DNA from: Akanthomyces muscarius
Lineage: Eukaryota > Ascomycota > Sordariomycetes > Hypocreales > Cordycipitaceae
Assembly (NCBI RefSeq): GCF_028009165.1
Contig: NC_079241.1
Coordinates: forward strand, 1,116,001 to 1,180,000
Length of the DNA stretch: 64,000 nucleotides
Reading direction: 5' to 3'
Shown: positions 1 through 10,557 of the stretch, piece after piece
How positions within the stretch are numbered: position 1 is the stretch's first letter
How the letters are laid out: each line of letters opens with the position of its first letter
Position numbers and translations under genes: made by a program
Notes under the pieces: model-generated
The model's database searches: none
Told to the model about the DNA's origin: nothing
The model's input: the letters and a program-made list of their open reading frames with translations, nothing else

Positions 1-510
1 AAAATAGGGCAGCCTCTGCAGTTCACCCATCCGCTTCACATCATCTGTAAACAAGCGAGTCTTGCCGCTAAAGCTGTTGCGCTGCGCAAACACGTCAAAG
101 TAATAAAAGTATCGCTCGTCGTCCATAGCGGGGCTCGCCCGGGGCGCGACCGGCCTCTGCCGGACAACCGACTTGGCCGCCGGGCTCCTATGCCTGCTGC
201 TGTCGAGGATAATAATTGGCACGTCGGTGCTGGCGGCCACGTAGATGCATGACTTGCTGCTGCGGTTGCAGTTGGCACAAGGGTGCGCCCCCGAGCACTA
301 CAGGTTGCTGTTAGCATTGATGGAAAGACGACACTCCACTCGCGACAACGGCGCCCGAATAGGAAGCTCCCCGGACCCATGGCGTTTTAGGTATCGAGAG
401 CGTACCTTGAGATGGCTGGCTGCACAGCGTTGGCAGCGCGATCGCTTGCGTCTGCCGTCAAACGGACCCAGCATTGGGGGCTTCATGGCACAACTACCCT
501 GCACTTTCAT
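1..510 (-). CDS. Zn2Cys6 transcription factor, N-terminal part (cut by left window edge)
   Basis: Fungal binuclear zinc-cluster regulator, expected to act in the nucleus. Exon 1 (510..406) ends at the third Cys spacer, and exon 2 (297 to the window edge) supplies the rest. A 108-nt intron (405..298) starts GTACGC and ends TGTAG, phase 0. Only after splicing do six cysteines appear in the order C-x2-C-x6-C-x5-C-x2-C-x6-C, which is the exact Zn2Cys6 spacing; a basic RRKR stretch precedes the first Cys. Three in-frame Met codons precede the cluster; I chose the first (510), but 486 or a later one is possible. About 65 codons follow the cluster before the edge, so the regulatory domain and target are unknown. 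Motif and splice are seen in the sequence; the DNA-binding role is family knowledge. Confidence 0.85.
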
Positions 511-1770
511 GCGGATGCGGGGAGTAACTGGTATTGCGAGACTTTGTGCCGGTATTCAAATAAAACTGAGTCTCTGGTTAGCAATCCGTAGCATCAGGAT
601 TTCAGCTCTATCTCGTAGCAATATCACCGGCTGCAGGACACTAGTTGCGATGGAGATCGTCCTCTCAGGGCTGAATCCGAGCAATTCTCTGTGAACGCGC
701 GGCCGAGTATTGTCTCCCGATCAAAGCTCTCGCATAGAGCAAAATCTAGACAAACATGATGAATATGTGCAGCGTCCACGGCAGTCGTCGGCAGGCGGCC
801 ATCGGGCAAAAGGGCGAAAGGGGATAAAGGCTGTGCTATATTTACCTATTCAGCCGCAATGGAGTCTGACGATGCTCGCAGGGTCGGTGTTTTGTGGTGC
901 AAGTTGGCCGTGCCCCCACCGGAACTGAGGATGCAGCGCCGCTTTTTCAGCACGGCCGGCCTGACTATTGTCTGTTGAGCAGAAAATTATGAAGAAATGT
1001 CAAAAAAAAAAAAGACAAGAAGAAGAGATGGAATCAAATTAAAAATTCGCAATGGCCCGCGATTTGTTCGTGTCGCCAGCGGATTGCCTAACTATTACAC
1101 GACAGCAACAACGTCCACGATCTTGTCGCCCGCTAATGCTGAGTCTAATAACCCACTAACTTGCAGCTCACAGGAGCTTCCGTCGGGGAAAGTGGCCGAG
1201 CGCCCGCGATTATATCATGCGAGCAAACCCTCACATAATTGAGATCTATGAGAGCAAACCATGACGTACTAGTAAGTCAGAGTCTCTCACATGTAGCTTG
1301 CTATTCTCTACCAGTAAGTTTTGCTGTTACTGTTACGGACTGGGCGAACTGTCTATGGCCGCAAAGTGGCACGCTAAAACACCCAGTTTAGCCTAGTCTG
1401 ATACTCTGTATTCTCTTGGCGTTCGTGGGCGAACCGAAAAGGGAAACTACCTCGCGGTGCGGAGACTCGGAGCGGCCTACCGCAATGAGGGCCGCGACAG
1501 CCCAACATGTAACATATATCCTCTGTGGATTAAACATGGGATCAAGGTGGCTCATTTCATTCAGCTGAACTCTGCTGTTCCACTACATGGGCAAGTTTTG
1601 GGCCATGCCGCGTGAATACTGTCATTTCGAGATGCTGCTTCGTAAGCTCTTGGTTTTGGTCCACCACTGCTGCAAGGCTGCGAATCTATAAAACTGCAGC
1701 AGTCCGCATACCTGCCACCTTCCTTGATAGAACCAGTATTCACTCCAAAGCTCTTCAAACAATTCTCACC
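511..1770. other. Intergenic, no gene recognised
   Basis: Shared 5' region between the divergent zinc-cluster regulator and the esterase gene. Only short, composition-biased open frames are present. A TATA-like element lies near its right end. Confidence 0.6.
1687..1693 (+). promoter_or_regulatory. TATA-like element of the esterase gene
   Basis: TATAAAA lies 78 bases before the ATG at 1771, at a plausible core-promoter distance for a fungal gene. Confidence 0.45.
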
Positions 1771-2982
1771 ATGCGATCACTCCTTTCCCTTGTCTCTCTG
1801 GCGACAGCCAGCACCGCGCTCCTCGTCCCGGGTCCCAGCGGTCCCTACGCCGTCGGCTTCAGCACCTTGGTCCTCACCGACAGCAGCCGCCAGGATCCCT
1901 TTGCGCCGACGCCGCAGAAGCGTCGTGTGCCCATATCCGCCTACCTACCGGTCGATGTGAGCAAGAAACCATGCCGCAAGCAGACGCGCCCGTACATGAC
2001 CCCCGCAGTGGCGGCGTACTATGACCAGGGCGCAGCGCAGCTGGGGCTGGCCAACGACACCTTTGCCAAGTTTGACATGGAGTATTGCAATCTCGAGAAG
2101 CTGTGCGGCACAAAGACGGGCGGAAACTTCCCGCTGGTTCTATACGACACCGGCGTCGGTCCTCCTCGCAGCCTGTACGGCGCAAGGGCGAGGGATCTTG
2201 CCAGCCAGGGCTACATTGTCGTGACCGTCGACCACCCCTACGACGCCGAGGTTGTCGAGTTCCCCGACGGGTCGATCGTCAAAGCAACCGCCTTCAACGG
2301 CACGGAGGCTGAGATTATCCACTTTCTCAAGGTAAGGCTTGCCATATATTAACCTGACAAAGACGAGGTCGTAGTGACGCTAACCACAAATATACTACAG
2401 GTTCGTGGTCAAGACCTCTCATTTGTGCTCGCCCAGCTGCAGACCAGTAGCGTGCACGGGAAGCTGCTCGCGCACTACCCGTCCGCCATTGACTTTTCGC
2501 GCACCGTCTCTGTCGGGCACTCGCTCGGTGGCGTCGCCTCGGAGCTCATCGCCAACAGCGAGCGCCTCGTCCGCGGCGCCGTCAACATGGACGGCGGCAT
2601 CCGCGAGCCCGTGCTCAGCGCCGGCGCCACCAAGCCCACGATGCAGTTTGGCCGCGCCGGCCACGGCGACACGGACCCGACTTGGGACGAGTTCTGGCCG
2701 CGCCTGCGCGGGCCGGCCGCCGAGATTGCCCTCGCCAACGCCACCCACGGCACGTTTACCGACGCCCTGACGCTGGTCGGACCTCTGCTGGGCAGCCTGC
2801 CCCCGGCGGTTGTCAAGGGCGTGCAGCAGGAGCTGGGCACCATCGATCCCAAGGATGCTGAAAGGGCCATTACGGGGGCGTTGGTGGCTGGATTGGAGTT
2901 TGTCTTTGAGGGCCGCTCCGAGGGGATTGACAAGATTCATGAGCACTATTCGAGCATCGCCCTCGTGAGAAGCCACCTTTAA
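1771..2982 (+). CDS. Secreted PAF-acetylhydrolase-like alpha/beta hydrolase
   Basis: Predicted esterase/lipase of the platelet-activating-factor acetylhydrolase isoform II family, 380 aa. Exons are 1771..2331 and 2401..2982; the 69-nt intron starts GTAAGG and ends TACTACAG, phase 0. Residues 1-17 form a signal peptide (MRSLLSLVSLATASTAL), so secretion is likely. The nucleophile elbow GHSLGG is at 226-231 (Ser228). Asp251 in the following strand and His303 in an ATHGTF context are candidate acid and base. The oxyanion-side region reads VLYDTGVG. Fungal members are usually annotated as PAF-acetylhydrolase-like proteins; the true substrate (oxidised phospholipid, short acyl ester) is unknown. 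Family call is firm, substrate is inference. Confidence 0.88.
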
Positions 2983-3452
2983 GAAAAAATCGTCAGCCAT
3001 CTTGCTTTTGAAGAGTAGTTTAGTCTGAGTAGAGAATGCTCTGCGTCGGCAGCTTATCAGTTGAAAATAAACACAACTTTTCACGGTGCCTCCTATTTCC
3101 TGTAATTGGCCTTCTTTTTGTGAAATCTGGCGTGAGATCTTTCCGAGACTTGGATTAGATTCTTGGTAATATTTGACTAAGACGAGCCCCGACACAACGA
3201 GGCTCGGAGGCGTGTCCGTGGACCACTGAGGGCGCTGTAGCACTCCACTGGGCTGCATGGGATGCCCCTAAAACGGCAACCTGCAGCCCACTCCGCCGAA
3301 AGCCCAGGCATAAACTCCGCACCGTTGATTTCGTGTAAGTCTTTCTATGTCTTTAAAAGTCTTCACTGAGCCAATTGCATTCTCGTGGCTTCATTTGACA
3401 TCTTTTACCCTTTCATTGTCTTCTAGCACTCGCTAATCAAGAAGACAGAACC
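2983..3452 (+). other. Intergenic, no gene recognised
   Basis: 3' region of the esterase and promoter of the dehydrogenase, with a pyrimidine-rich stretch before the ATG at 3453. No other signal seen. Confidence 0.5.
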
Positions 3453-4545
3453 ATGGCGCCACCCAAGTTTGACGTCACCGTTGAAAAGGAGGGCAGTATC
3501 CTCGGCTTTTTGTCTCGTCAGTGGAATGTCATCCCCGAAGCTGTCACAGATGTCAACCTCGCCGGCAAGACGGCCGTCATTGTCGGAGCCAACTGCGGTG
3601 TCGGCCTCGAAGTGGCTCGCCAGTTTCTGAACCTCGGCTTGAGCACGCTCATCATCGGTGCCCGTAGCAAGGAAAAGGCCACGGCGGCCATCGCAAATTT
3701 GAAAATAACTTGTGGAGATGATGCTTCCATTCAGACATGGCCAGTTGATCTAGCCTCATACGATTCTGTCGTTTCTTTTGCCCGCCGCACAGAGACCCTC
3801 GACCGCATGGACTACGTGGTGCTGAATGCGGGCATGTGCGCCACCACGTTCAGGATCAACAAAAGTACCGGTCATGAGGAGACAATCCAAACCAACTACC
3901 TCTCTTTGGCTCTACTAGCTGCTTTGCTGCTGCCCGTTGCAAAGGCGAAGCGCGGTGCCCAAGGCGGAGCCCCAACGCGCATCACCTTTACCTCGTCGGA
4001 TGTAGCCAGCTGGACGTCCTTCAAGGAAATGTTCCATATACCATTGCTTCCGGCTCTGGACAGGGGGGCTGCCGACTTGACAGACCGAATGATGGTATCC
4101 AAGCTTCTTGGGCAGTTTTACATTGCGGAGCTCGCCAGCAGAGTGCCGAGCTCGGTTGTTACCATCAACTGCGCGACGCCCGGCATGGTGCACGGGACGC
4201 AGTTCAACCGCGAGGTGGACAAGACGTTCGGCGGTAAGCTGGTGAAGCCTCTACTTCGGCGTCTTGGTTATACTGCCGAGGTTGGTGCGCGCAACATCAC
4301 AGACGCTGCACTTCATCACGACAATGAAGCCACGCATGGCCAATATCTCTCGACCCAGAAGTTGAAGCCGTAAGCTCGCCAACGCTTTCAATTGCAATTA
4401 CGTTGCTAACTGACACAGAATGGCACCAATAATCTACACTGAAGAGGGCGGTAGAATCTCTGCCCAGCTCTGGCAAGAGACCATGGCGGAGTTTGCTTTT
4501 GCCAACGTGGAACACATCATTAACAGTATGGGCGAAGAAATGTAA
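3453..4545 (+). CDS. Short-chain dehydrogenase/reductase lacking the catalytic Tyr
   Basis: SDR-fold protein, 347 aa. Exon 1 is 3453..4369 and exon 2 is 4419..4545. The 49-nt intron (GTAAGC...TGCTAAC...ACACAG) removes an early in-frame stop and adds a 42-residue tail of the kind seen in fungal SDRs (MAPIIYTEEGG...). The cofactor loop GANCGVG is at 45-51, LNAGM at 124-128 and the catalytic Ser region TSSD at 180-183. The family's YxxxK motif reads MMVSK at 213-217: Lys217 is present but the Tyr position is Met213. Related fungal SDRs usually act on ketones or alcohols with NADP(H). Loss of Tyr suggests altered or lost redox activity, though the frame is intact and nothing else looks degraded. 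Confidence 0.88.
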
Positions 4546-4686
4546 ATAAATGATACGTCTCATAAAAAGGCGTTGGGCATATTGCTTTGTAAACCTGTCG
4601 CCAGCCTCATCAAATCTCAATCGTAAAATAGACACAGAGCTCATGTATATGTACAAAGAAAGGTCACTCCCGTCATTTTCACCGGT

Positions 4687-5931
4687 CTAGACGTCGATGC
4701 CGAAGCAGTTGGCGTAGAAAGTGGCAGTGGCACTCCAGTCCGAAAAGACGGCGAAAACGCCAACCTGCTGCCAGAGAACATCAAGAACCGTGTAAATGTC
4801 GCCGTCCGTCTTGAGCAGATCCCTGACGCTGTCGTAGTAGTAGTCGCCGCTGGCCTTGATTTGGGCCACGGGCGGGGAGCGGTCCAGCGACCAGGTGATG
4901 ATCTTGAGGCCGAGCTCCTTGGCCTTTTTGGCATACTCGCTCGCGACAATCTTGCCGCCCTCGGCCGTGACGAGGTACGCAATGGGCGGCGCGACAATCT
5001 TGACGCCGTCGGCGGCGTAGGTGGTGAGGTTGGCCGTGGCAATCTCGACGGTGGCGGGCTTGTCGCCGCTCTGGTCCAGCAGGACGGCCTGCTTGCCAAA
5101 GTCGGGCTCGTTCTTGAGCAGCCACAGAATGTCCGAGTAGAGGAAGCTCTGCACCCAGACGTCCTCGGGCGCGACACCGTTCTTCTTGAAAGTGTCGATG
5201 ATTTGCTGCACAAAGACCTCCTGCGTGTAGTCGCCCTCAAACGGCATCGGCACCATGGGCGTCTTGATCTCAGGCGTGAACTTGAGGCCGAGCGACTGCA
5301 CGAGGGTGATGTGCTCCTCGAGCGTCATGACCTTGGCGCACGTTGCGTACAGGTCGGAGCGCCACGCGGGCGTGCCGTGCAGGTAGTCCTCGGGCGTCGT
5401 GGCCGTGGCGTTGAAGCCGTCCATCTTGGCGCACAGCGAGCGGTACTCGTCGACGGTCAGGTCGCTGGTGCAGCACTCGACCTTGGCGGGCTTGCCGCCG
5501 GCCGCCGGCTGGAAGGGCGTCTTGCACTTGGCGTTGAGCTCCGGTATGGTGACAATGTTGGTCGTCGTGTGCAGGTCGCACTGGCTGTGGCGGCACACCA
5601 GCTCGCGGTCTTTCGTGAAGCTCACGTCGCACTCCTGGATGCCGGCGCCCATGCGCGCGCCGGCCAGGATGGACTCGCGCGACTCCTCGGGGATCAGGAG
5701 CGTGCCGCCGCCGCGGTGGCCGATGGACCACGTGCTCGGCTTCATCTCCCGCTCGGTGCAGGAGCTGAGCTTGGCCTTGAGCGGGCCCGGCGCGAGGCTC
5801 TCGACGAGGTAGTACGGACGCGGGCCGAGCTCAATCTTCTTGATGGGCTTGACAACCCACGGCGAGCAGGGCGAGGCCGAGACCTGGCCAATGGCGACGA
5901 GGCCGGCGAGGATGGAGTTGGTGACGTGCAT
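4687..5931 (-). CDS. Secreted glycerophosphodiester phosphodiesterase-like protein
   Basis: Single-exon gene, 414 aa, of the GDPD TIM-barrel family, which hydrolyses glycerophosphodiesters to glycerol-3-phosphate plus alcohol. Residues 1-20 are a signal peptide ending SAS. The conserved core is visible: HRGG at 72-75 (His72, Arg73), PEES at 81-84, ECDV at 100-103 (Glu100, Asp102 metal ligands) and a second His115 in the context RHSQCD. The family motif normally spaces Glu and Asp as here (ExD). Numerous cysteines fit an extracellular protein. No GPI-type hydrophobic tail is present. A role in scavenging phosphate or lipid head groups is inferred from the family. Confidence 0.9.
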   Translation of the reverse strand: MHVTNSILAGLVAIGQVSASPCSPWVVKPIKKIELGPRPYYLVESLAPGPLKAKLSSCTEREMKPSTWSIGHRGGGTLLIPEESRESILAGARMGAGIQECDVSFTKDRELVCRHSQCDLHTTTNIVTIPELNAKCKTPFQPAAGGKPAKVECCTSDLTVDEYRSLCAKMDGFNATATTPEDYLHGTPAWRSDLYATCAKVMTLEEHITLVQSLGLKFTPEIKTPMVPMPFEGDYTQEVFVQQIIDTFKKNGVAPEDVWVQSFLYSDILWLLKNEPDFGKQAVLLDQSGDKPATVEIATANLTTYAADGVKIVAPPIAYLVTAEGGKIVASEYAKKAKELGLKIITWSLDRSPPVAQIKASGDYYYDSVRDLLKTDGDIYTVLDVLWQQVGVFAVFSDWSATATFYANCFGIDV

Positions 5932-7247
5932 TGTGAGTTGGGCAACTGTCTCGCCAAAGTTGAATCGACGACAATGGGCAGGCTGGCTTCGAGCTGTTCG
6001 AAACCTCCCGCGGTTCGGAGAGCTGCCCTCCGCCAGCTACTTATAATCTGCCTCCCGGACCCGGCGAAGCTCAATGACTAGCGCATGCACGTTGTCTATC
6101 TGGTGGGACGCAAGCAAGGATGCAAACTGGTGGGCCGCAGACAAGGATGCAAACAGAACCAGTCCAGCGAGGCGCCTTGGCAGGCCGGGGTTGTTAAAGT
6201 TTGTAGTTTAAGCCAACCCGTCCATGTGCGCGACAAGAAAAACGCCGCCTCCACGAGACTTATCAGCCGCATCAATAAAGTGATTTTTGGAAAGTTCTTC
6301 TCAGGCCCAGTTTCCTCTGCTCCCTTTGCCAGTACTCCTATTTCCTTCTACTTTTTCCATTTCTCATGTCTTTCCTTTACCCGCGCCGTGACTGTTAGCC
6401 ACCTGACTCTTTTTGGTCATCCGCCTGCTCATCACAAGCGCGGCTACAATGTCGGGTTACACTCGGGCAGTGCAAACCGATTCTGTGGAGAAAAACATTC
6501 TAGAAAATAATTCGAGTGGATTTGCAAATAGCCATCATGGTGGGAATTGCGGCGCTACCGAGTTTCCTCGCTTTGTCCAACCGCTGTATCGTTGCTATGC
6601 CAGGCCTAGTTTCGGTAGGCAAAGCCCGACCTATCAGTACACGGGGCCCCGGAACTCCGGGCCTTTGACTAATTAGCGCTCCCCGCGAATTGGTTCTCAC
6701 TACCTTTGTTGATTTGGTTCGGCCAGACTTGCAATTGAGCTGAGAAGCCAACCTCGCCATATTTTGGATGCAACGATTCAGCTACTGTTAGCAGATACGC
6801 AAATGATGTGACGCACGCTTCTCTTGGCATAGTTACACGGGCATATCAACACGCCCGCCTTATTACAAGGTGTGGCCCGCTCGTGGCTTGAGCCTTATCG
6901 ACCATGTGCGTGGAGAAGCGGGAGGTCGGGGGCGGCGTGCCTCAACTGCCGTCCATGATTTGTCGACCATCAGATACGGTTAGATTTGGTGGCAGAACAC
7001 GTTTAATTCCCTCAGCATCTGGCCCTGTCAATAAAGTAGATGAAACAGCCAGGTTCAATTCGACCGAACTTTTTCCTTGACAATCTCAATTGCGTTCCAC
7101 GTGGTGCGCCACTAATATGCCTGCAAAAGTACCAATAAACAGACCGCATCCCAGTTGCTGTCGCATGATCATGGCTGGCAATCCGGCCCTGTCAATAAAC
7201 AACGTGTTACCGACGAGTCAACTAATCAACACCAGCCCCTCTTCACA
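5932..7247. other. Intergenic, no gene recognised
   Basis: Promoter of the GDPD gene on the left and 3' side of the chitinase on the right. It contains a 27-bp tandem duplication (6100-6153) and a 15-bp exact repeat GGCCCTGTCAATAAA at 7021-7035 and 7185-7199. No coding signal. Confidence 0.5.
6100..6153 (+). repeat. Imperfect 27-bp tandem duplication
   Basis: Copies 6100-6126 and 6127-6153 match at 24 of 27 bases by eye; both begin CTGGTGGG and end CAAGGATGCAAA. It lies about 170 bp upstream of the GDPD start codon, in its promoter. Confidence 0.8.
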
Positions 7248-8533
7248 TCACAGTTCATCTTTACCCGCGTTCTCAGAGTTATGCAAGGCATGCAGGCCTT
7301 GAATCGTGGCGGCGAGTCGAGTAAAAGCGGGCGCATCCTCGCCGAGGCCCCAGGCGAAAACTCCACCAAGCCCCATTGATCCTACCAGCTCCGTCATTTT
7401 CTCCTCAATGGCCTCTACCGTGTCGAATGTCCACCAGCGATGCTCATGCTCGTCCCAGTATCCGTAGCTACCGTCATCAAAGTACTGACCGTCGCTCAGA
7501 GCCCTTGAAAATGATTCGCCTAGCTCGTCGGGCACCGTGTCATGCCAACTGAAGGCGGCTGTCCTACCAAGGTCACCTCCTGTCTCTGGGTCCTCGAGTA
7601 GCTGCGTTGGACACCCCAGGACGTTCTCTTTGCTGCACTTTTCCGTCATAACCCATTTCACATAGTACCCCAGCCCAAGATTTGCCATGCTCCTAGGAAG
7701 CCCCCGGTCGAGATACCGCTGCACGGCTGCCTTTGTGTCGGCTATGCCGCTGTGATGCTTTACTACCTTATCTCGGCGATTGATAAGATCGTAGGTCATG
7801 ATGTTGATGAAATCGACTTGGTCCACGATTTTTGGCACCGTATCGGCTGTAAATGCGATCAAATCCCGCTCTAATCCAGGCACAGCGATTGAGAGGATCT
7901 TGTCACTACCTAGGGTCTCTCGAAGTTCCTTCAAAAGCAGATGATAGGCGTCAATCTCCCACTCGCGTTGATCGTTGGGAATGATCCTATAGTCGTCGCG
8001 ATTACCCCTTTTATTGTTAGTTTGAGTCCGCAGTATGATCAAGGGCCTTACCCGGGATATTCCCAGTCTATGTCGATACCATCTGCCCGTGTCGTCTCCA
8101 CCATTCGCTTCACATTTCTTGCCCAACGTCTTCGGCTTGGAGCATCTTGCGCAGCTTCTTCGAAGCCAACCGAGTTACCCCATCCTCCGATCGCAACCAA
8201 TATTTTTGTGGTAGACTGGAAGTATTGTCGCACTTCCTCGACAGAGGTGAAGAGCGGATAATCGGCTGGGGGTGGGTCAAGGTTGAACGTTTCGGAGCGC
8301 ATGAACGCGAGAATAACATGCGTTATGCCATCCCTCAGCTCTAGGCTTTCGGGTAGAACATTATGCTGCCTTTTCTCCCCCTTAGCCTTGAATGTTCTAT
8401 CCAAGTGTAAATATCAATATTAAGCTTACCCTGTTAGATACATAATGCACCGTAGCGAGTCTGGTGTCGCAGCTGCCATGACCGATACTCGGAAGCACAT
8501 GAGCCACAACTGTATAGCCGATTTCCAGAACAT
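7248..8533 (-). CDS. GH18 chitinase with signal peptide
   Basis: Glycoside hydrolase family 18, 393 aa as modelled; it cleaves beta-1,4-linked N-acetylglucosamine. Exons are 8533..8430, 8369..8052 and 8007..7248. Introns are 60 nt (GTAAGC...AAAAG) and 44 nt (GTAAGG...CTAAC...AAAAG). Splicing restores CIMYLTGQH and the conserved EYPGGNRDDYR junction. The active-site motif DGIDIDWE is at 131-138 (catalytic Glu138), and the substrate-strand motif AIGGWG is at 94-99. Start choice: ATG at 8533 gives a Lys-plus-hydrophobic leader ending MAAA, a plausible signal peptide; in-frame ATGs at 8500 and 8479 would remove it. No chitin-binding module is seen. Cell-wall turnover or host/prey cuticle degradation are both possible. 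Confidence 0.87.
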
Positions 8534-8878
8534 TTCGAATTGTCTTGCTGTATTCCTTTCTTCAAAAAGTGATTCAAACTGCTATTTTCGACTTTTGTGC
8601 TTCTATAGTGACAGAAGGGTTCCGGCCGATGCAGCTCGTTTGCTGGCAAGTGCAACCACAGTGCTTTTGGAGTCGACTCTGTCCTCGCACAGTACGGCGG
8701 CCCGCAACGGAGCTTGGCCGCGAGAAAAAAAAGTTGCCGAGCTCGAGGCAAACGGTAGCGGCTACAGCCTTGCGACAAACAACGAATTTCCCAATTGCCT
8801 TTCAAATAATAACGTTGCTCCTTGAAATCTAAACAAGGCATCTTGCCTTGAGGAGCTTCTTCCGCCCCCCACTACGCC
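8534..8878. promoter_or_regulatory. Bidirectional promoter, chitinase / JIP5
   Basis: 345-bp spacer between the divergent ATGs of the chitinase (minus) and the WD40 gene (plus). No specific factor site was recognised. Confidence 0.45.
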
Positions 8879-10256
8879 ATGTTCGAGAATTTGTGCACGC
8901 TGCCGCTTCATGCGGACGTGTTTGCGACAGCTCTCCATCCCTCCGAGCCACTTCTTACCGTCGGCCTCTCCAATGGTCATGTGCAGACATTTCGCTTACC
9001 GCCCAGCTCTTCGGCTGATGAGAACGTCGATGAAGACACCAGCGTGCTAAGCGATGGTAAAGGATACTTGGAAACAACGTGGGAAACTAGGCGGCACAAA
9101 GGAAGCTGCCGCGCTCTGGCCTACTCCCACGATGGTAGCGGTATGACCCCCAATCGCTGGCAATAAAATCATACATGACTGACGGATGGGTATAGCAATG
9201 TATTCGGCCGGTACGGACGCAGTTGTCAAGTACTTTGACCCTGAAAACGGCAAAGTCATTTCCAAAATGGCCATCCCGACCACCACAACACAGCCCGACG
9301 CGCCGACATTGCTACACGTTTTAAACCCTCAGAGCTTGCTGCTGGGCACCGACTCTGGCGCGCTACATATTGTCGATCTTCGGGACGGTCGCCCTGGCAA
9401 GAAGCCGGCGCAAACCCACTACCCCCACGCCGACTATGTATCGTCCATCACACCGCTGCCGCCGAGCGAGGAGAGCACCAGTGGCTTCTCCAAACAATGG
9501 GTCAGCACCGGAGGCACCACGCTGGCCGTCACGGATGTCCGTCGCGGCGTGCTGGTCCGCAGTGAGGATCAGGAGGACGAGCTTTTGGGCGCCTGCTTCG
9601 TCCACGGCCTGGGACCCAAGAAGATGCGGGGCAATGGAATGGTGGCGATTGGCTCTGGCTCGGGCATCCTGACGCTGTGGGACAAGGGTGCCTGGGACGA
9701 CCAACAGGAACGCATCATCGTCGATGGAGGCAAGGGTGGAGGCGACAGCATCGACTGCGTCGTCAGTGTGCCCAAGGACCTCGGCCTAGGACAAAAGGTT
9801 GTTTGCGGTGTCGGCGACGGTAGCTTACGAGTGGTGAATCTGGTAAGCCGCGAGGTTGACCGTTCCATAAACCTGAGGCACGACGATTTCGACGCAGTGG
9901 TCTCGCTGTCGTTTGATTGCGAGAACCGCCTCATCAGTGCCGGAGGCCGCACCGTCAAGGTGTGGGAAGAGCTGTCGGAACTTCAGGCAAGCAAGAACGA
10001 GAACGCCGAGGAAGGTGAGGAGGATGAGGACGACGAGGACGAAGAGGATGAGGTTGAGGAAAAGACCCCGAATTTGAAGCGGGCAGCCGAAAGCGACAGC
10101 GATGACGACGAGGCTGATGATGATGACGACGATAGCGACGATGACGACGGCGTTGAGGAGATGAAACAACGTGCGAAACGACGCAAGGAGGCGAAGAACA
10201 AGAAGCTGGGACCCATGGGCGCGCATGGTATTATGGGCTTCAGCGGACTGGACTAA
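8879..10256 (+). CDS. JIP5: WD-repeat ribosome-biogenesis protein JIP5 (WDR55 family)
   Basis: 440 aa. Exons are 8879..9140 and 9196..10256; a 55-nt intron (GTATGA...CTGAC...TATAG) restores [19 protein letters not shown]. The body is a WD40 propeller: the N-terminal blade starts [15 protein letters not shown], and later blades include [15 protein letters not shown] and [12 protein letters not shown]. The C-terminus has a long acidic D/E-rich segment (about 330-400), then a Lys/Arg stretch and a [19 protein letters not shown] tail, as in JIP5. In yeast JIP5 is a nucleolar protein needed for large-subunit biogenesis. The acidic tract is coded by GAN repeats and may vary in length. Confidence 0.92.
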
Positions 10257-10557
10257 AACACGGCGGTGACCTCTTGTTAATTTTACATGTTTTCACAATA
10301 GAGACGATACCATGACACTATATGGACGACGGACTAGTTTTGCAAAATTCAGATGTTTCGGGTTCTTTGCATATGCTGAGGTTGTTTTGTGTACATAGGA
10401 TATAAAAACTAGAACTAGGTAATGGTCATGAAAAGAAAAGAAAAGAAAAGAAAAGAAAAGGAAACTGGTATATTTTTCCCCTGAAACTCAGTCGCTCGCA
10501 AAAGGGAAAGTGAAACAAAAAGAAAGCATGCAAGATAGGAAACGGGAGGTAGAAACA
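10257..10557. other. Convergent 3' spacer
   Basis: Between the ends of JIP5 and the Fe-ADH-like gene. It holds a short AAAAG microsatellite and no coding potential. Its size leaves no room for a missing C-terminal half of the Fe-ADH-like gene. Confidence 0.6.
10431..10460 (+). repeat. (AAAAG)6 microsatellite
   Basis: Six perfect AAAAG units in the convergent 3' spacer. Confidence 0.95.

Noticed and set aside
4861..6081. 406-codon plus-strand frame opposite the GDPD gene
   Set aside because: Antisense shadow of a GC-rich real gene; Arg/Gly/Leu-biased with no domain.
7053..7066. GGTTCAATTCGACC resembling a tRNA B box
   Set aside because: The last bases deviate from the B-box consensus and no A box or cloverleaf could be found around it.
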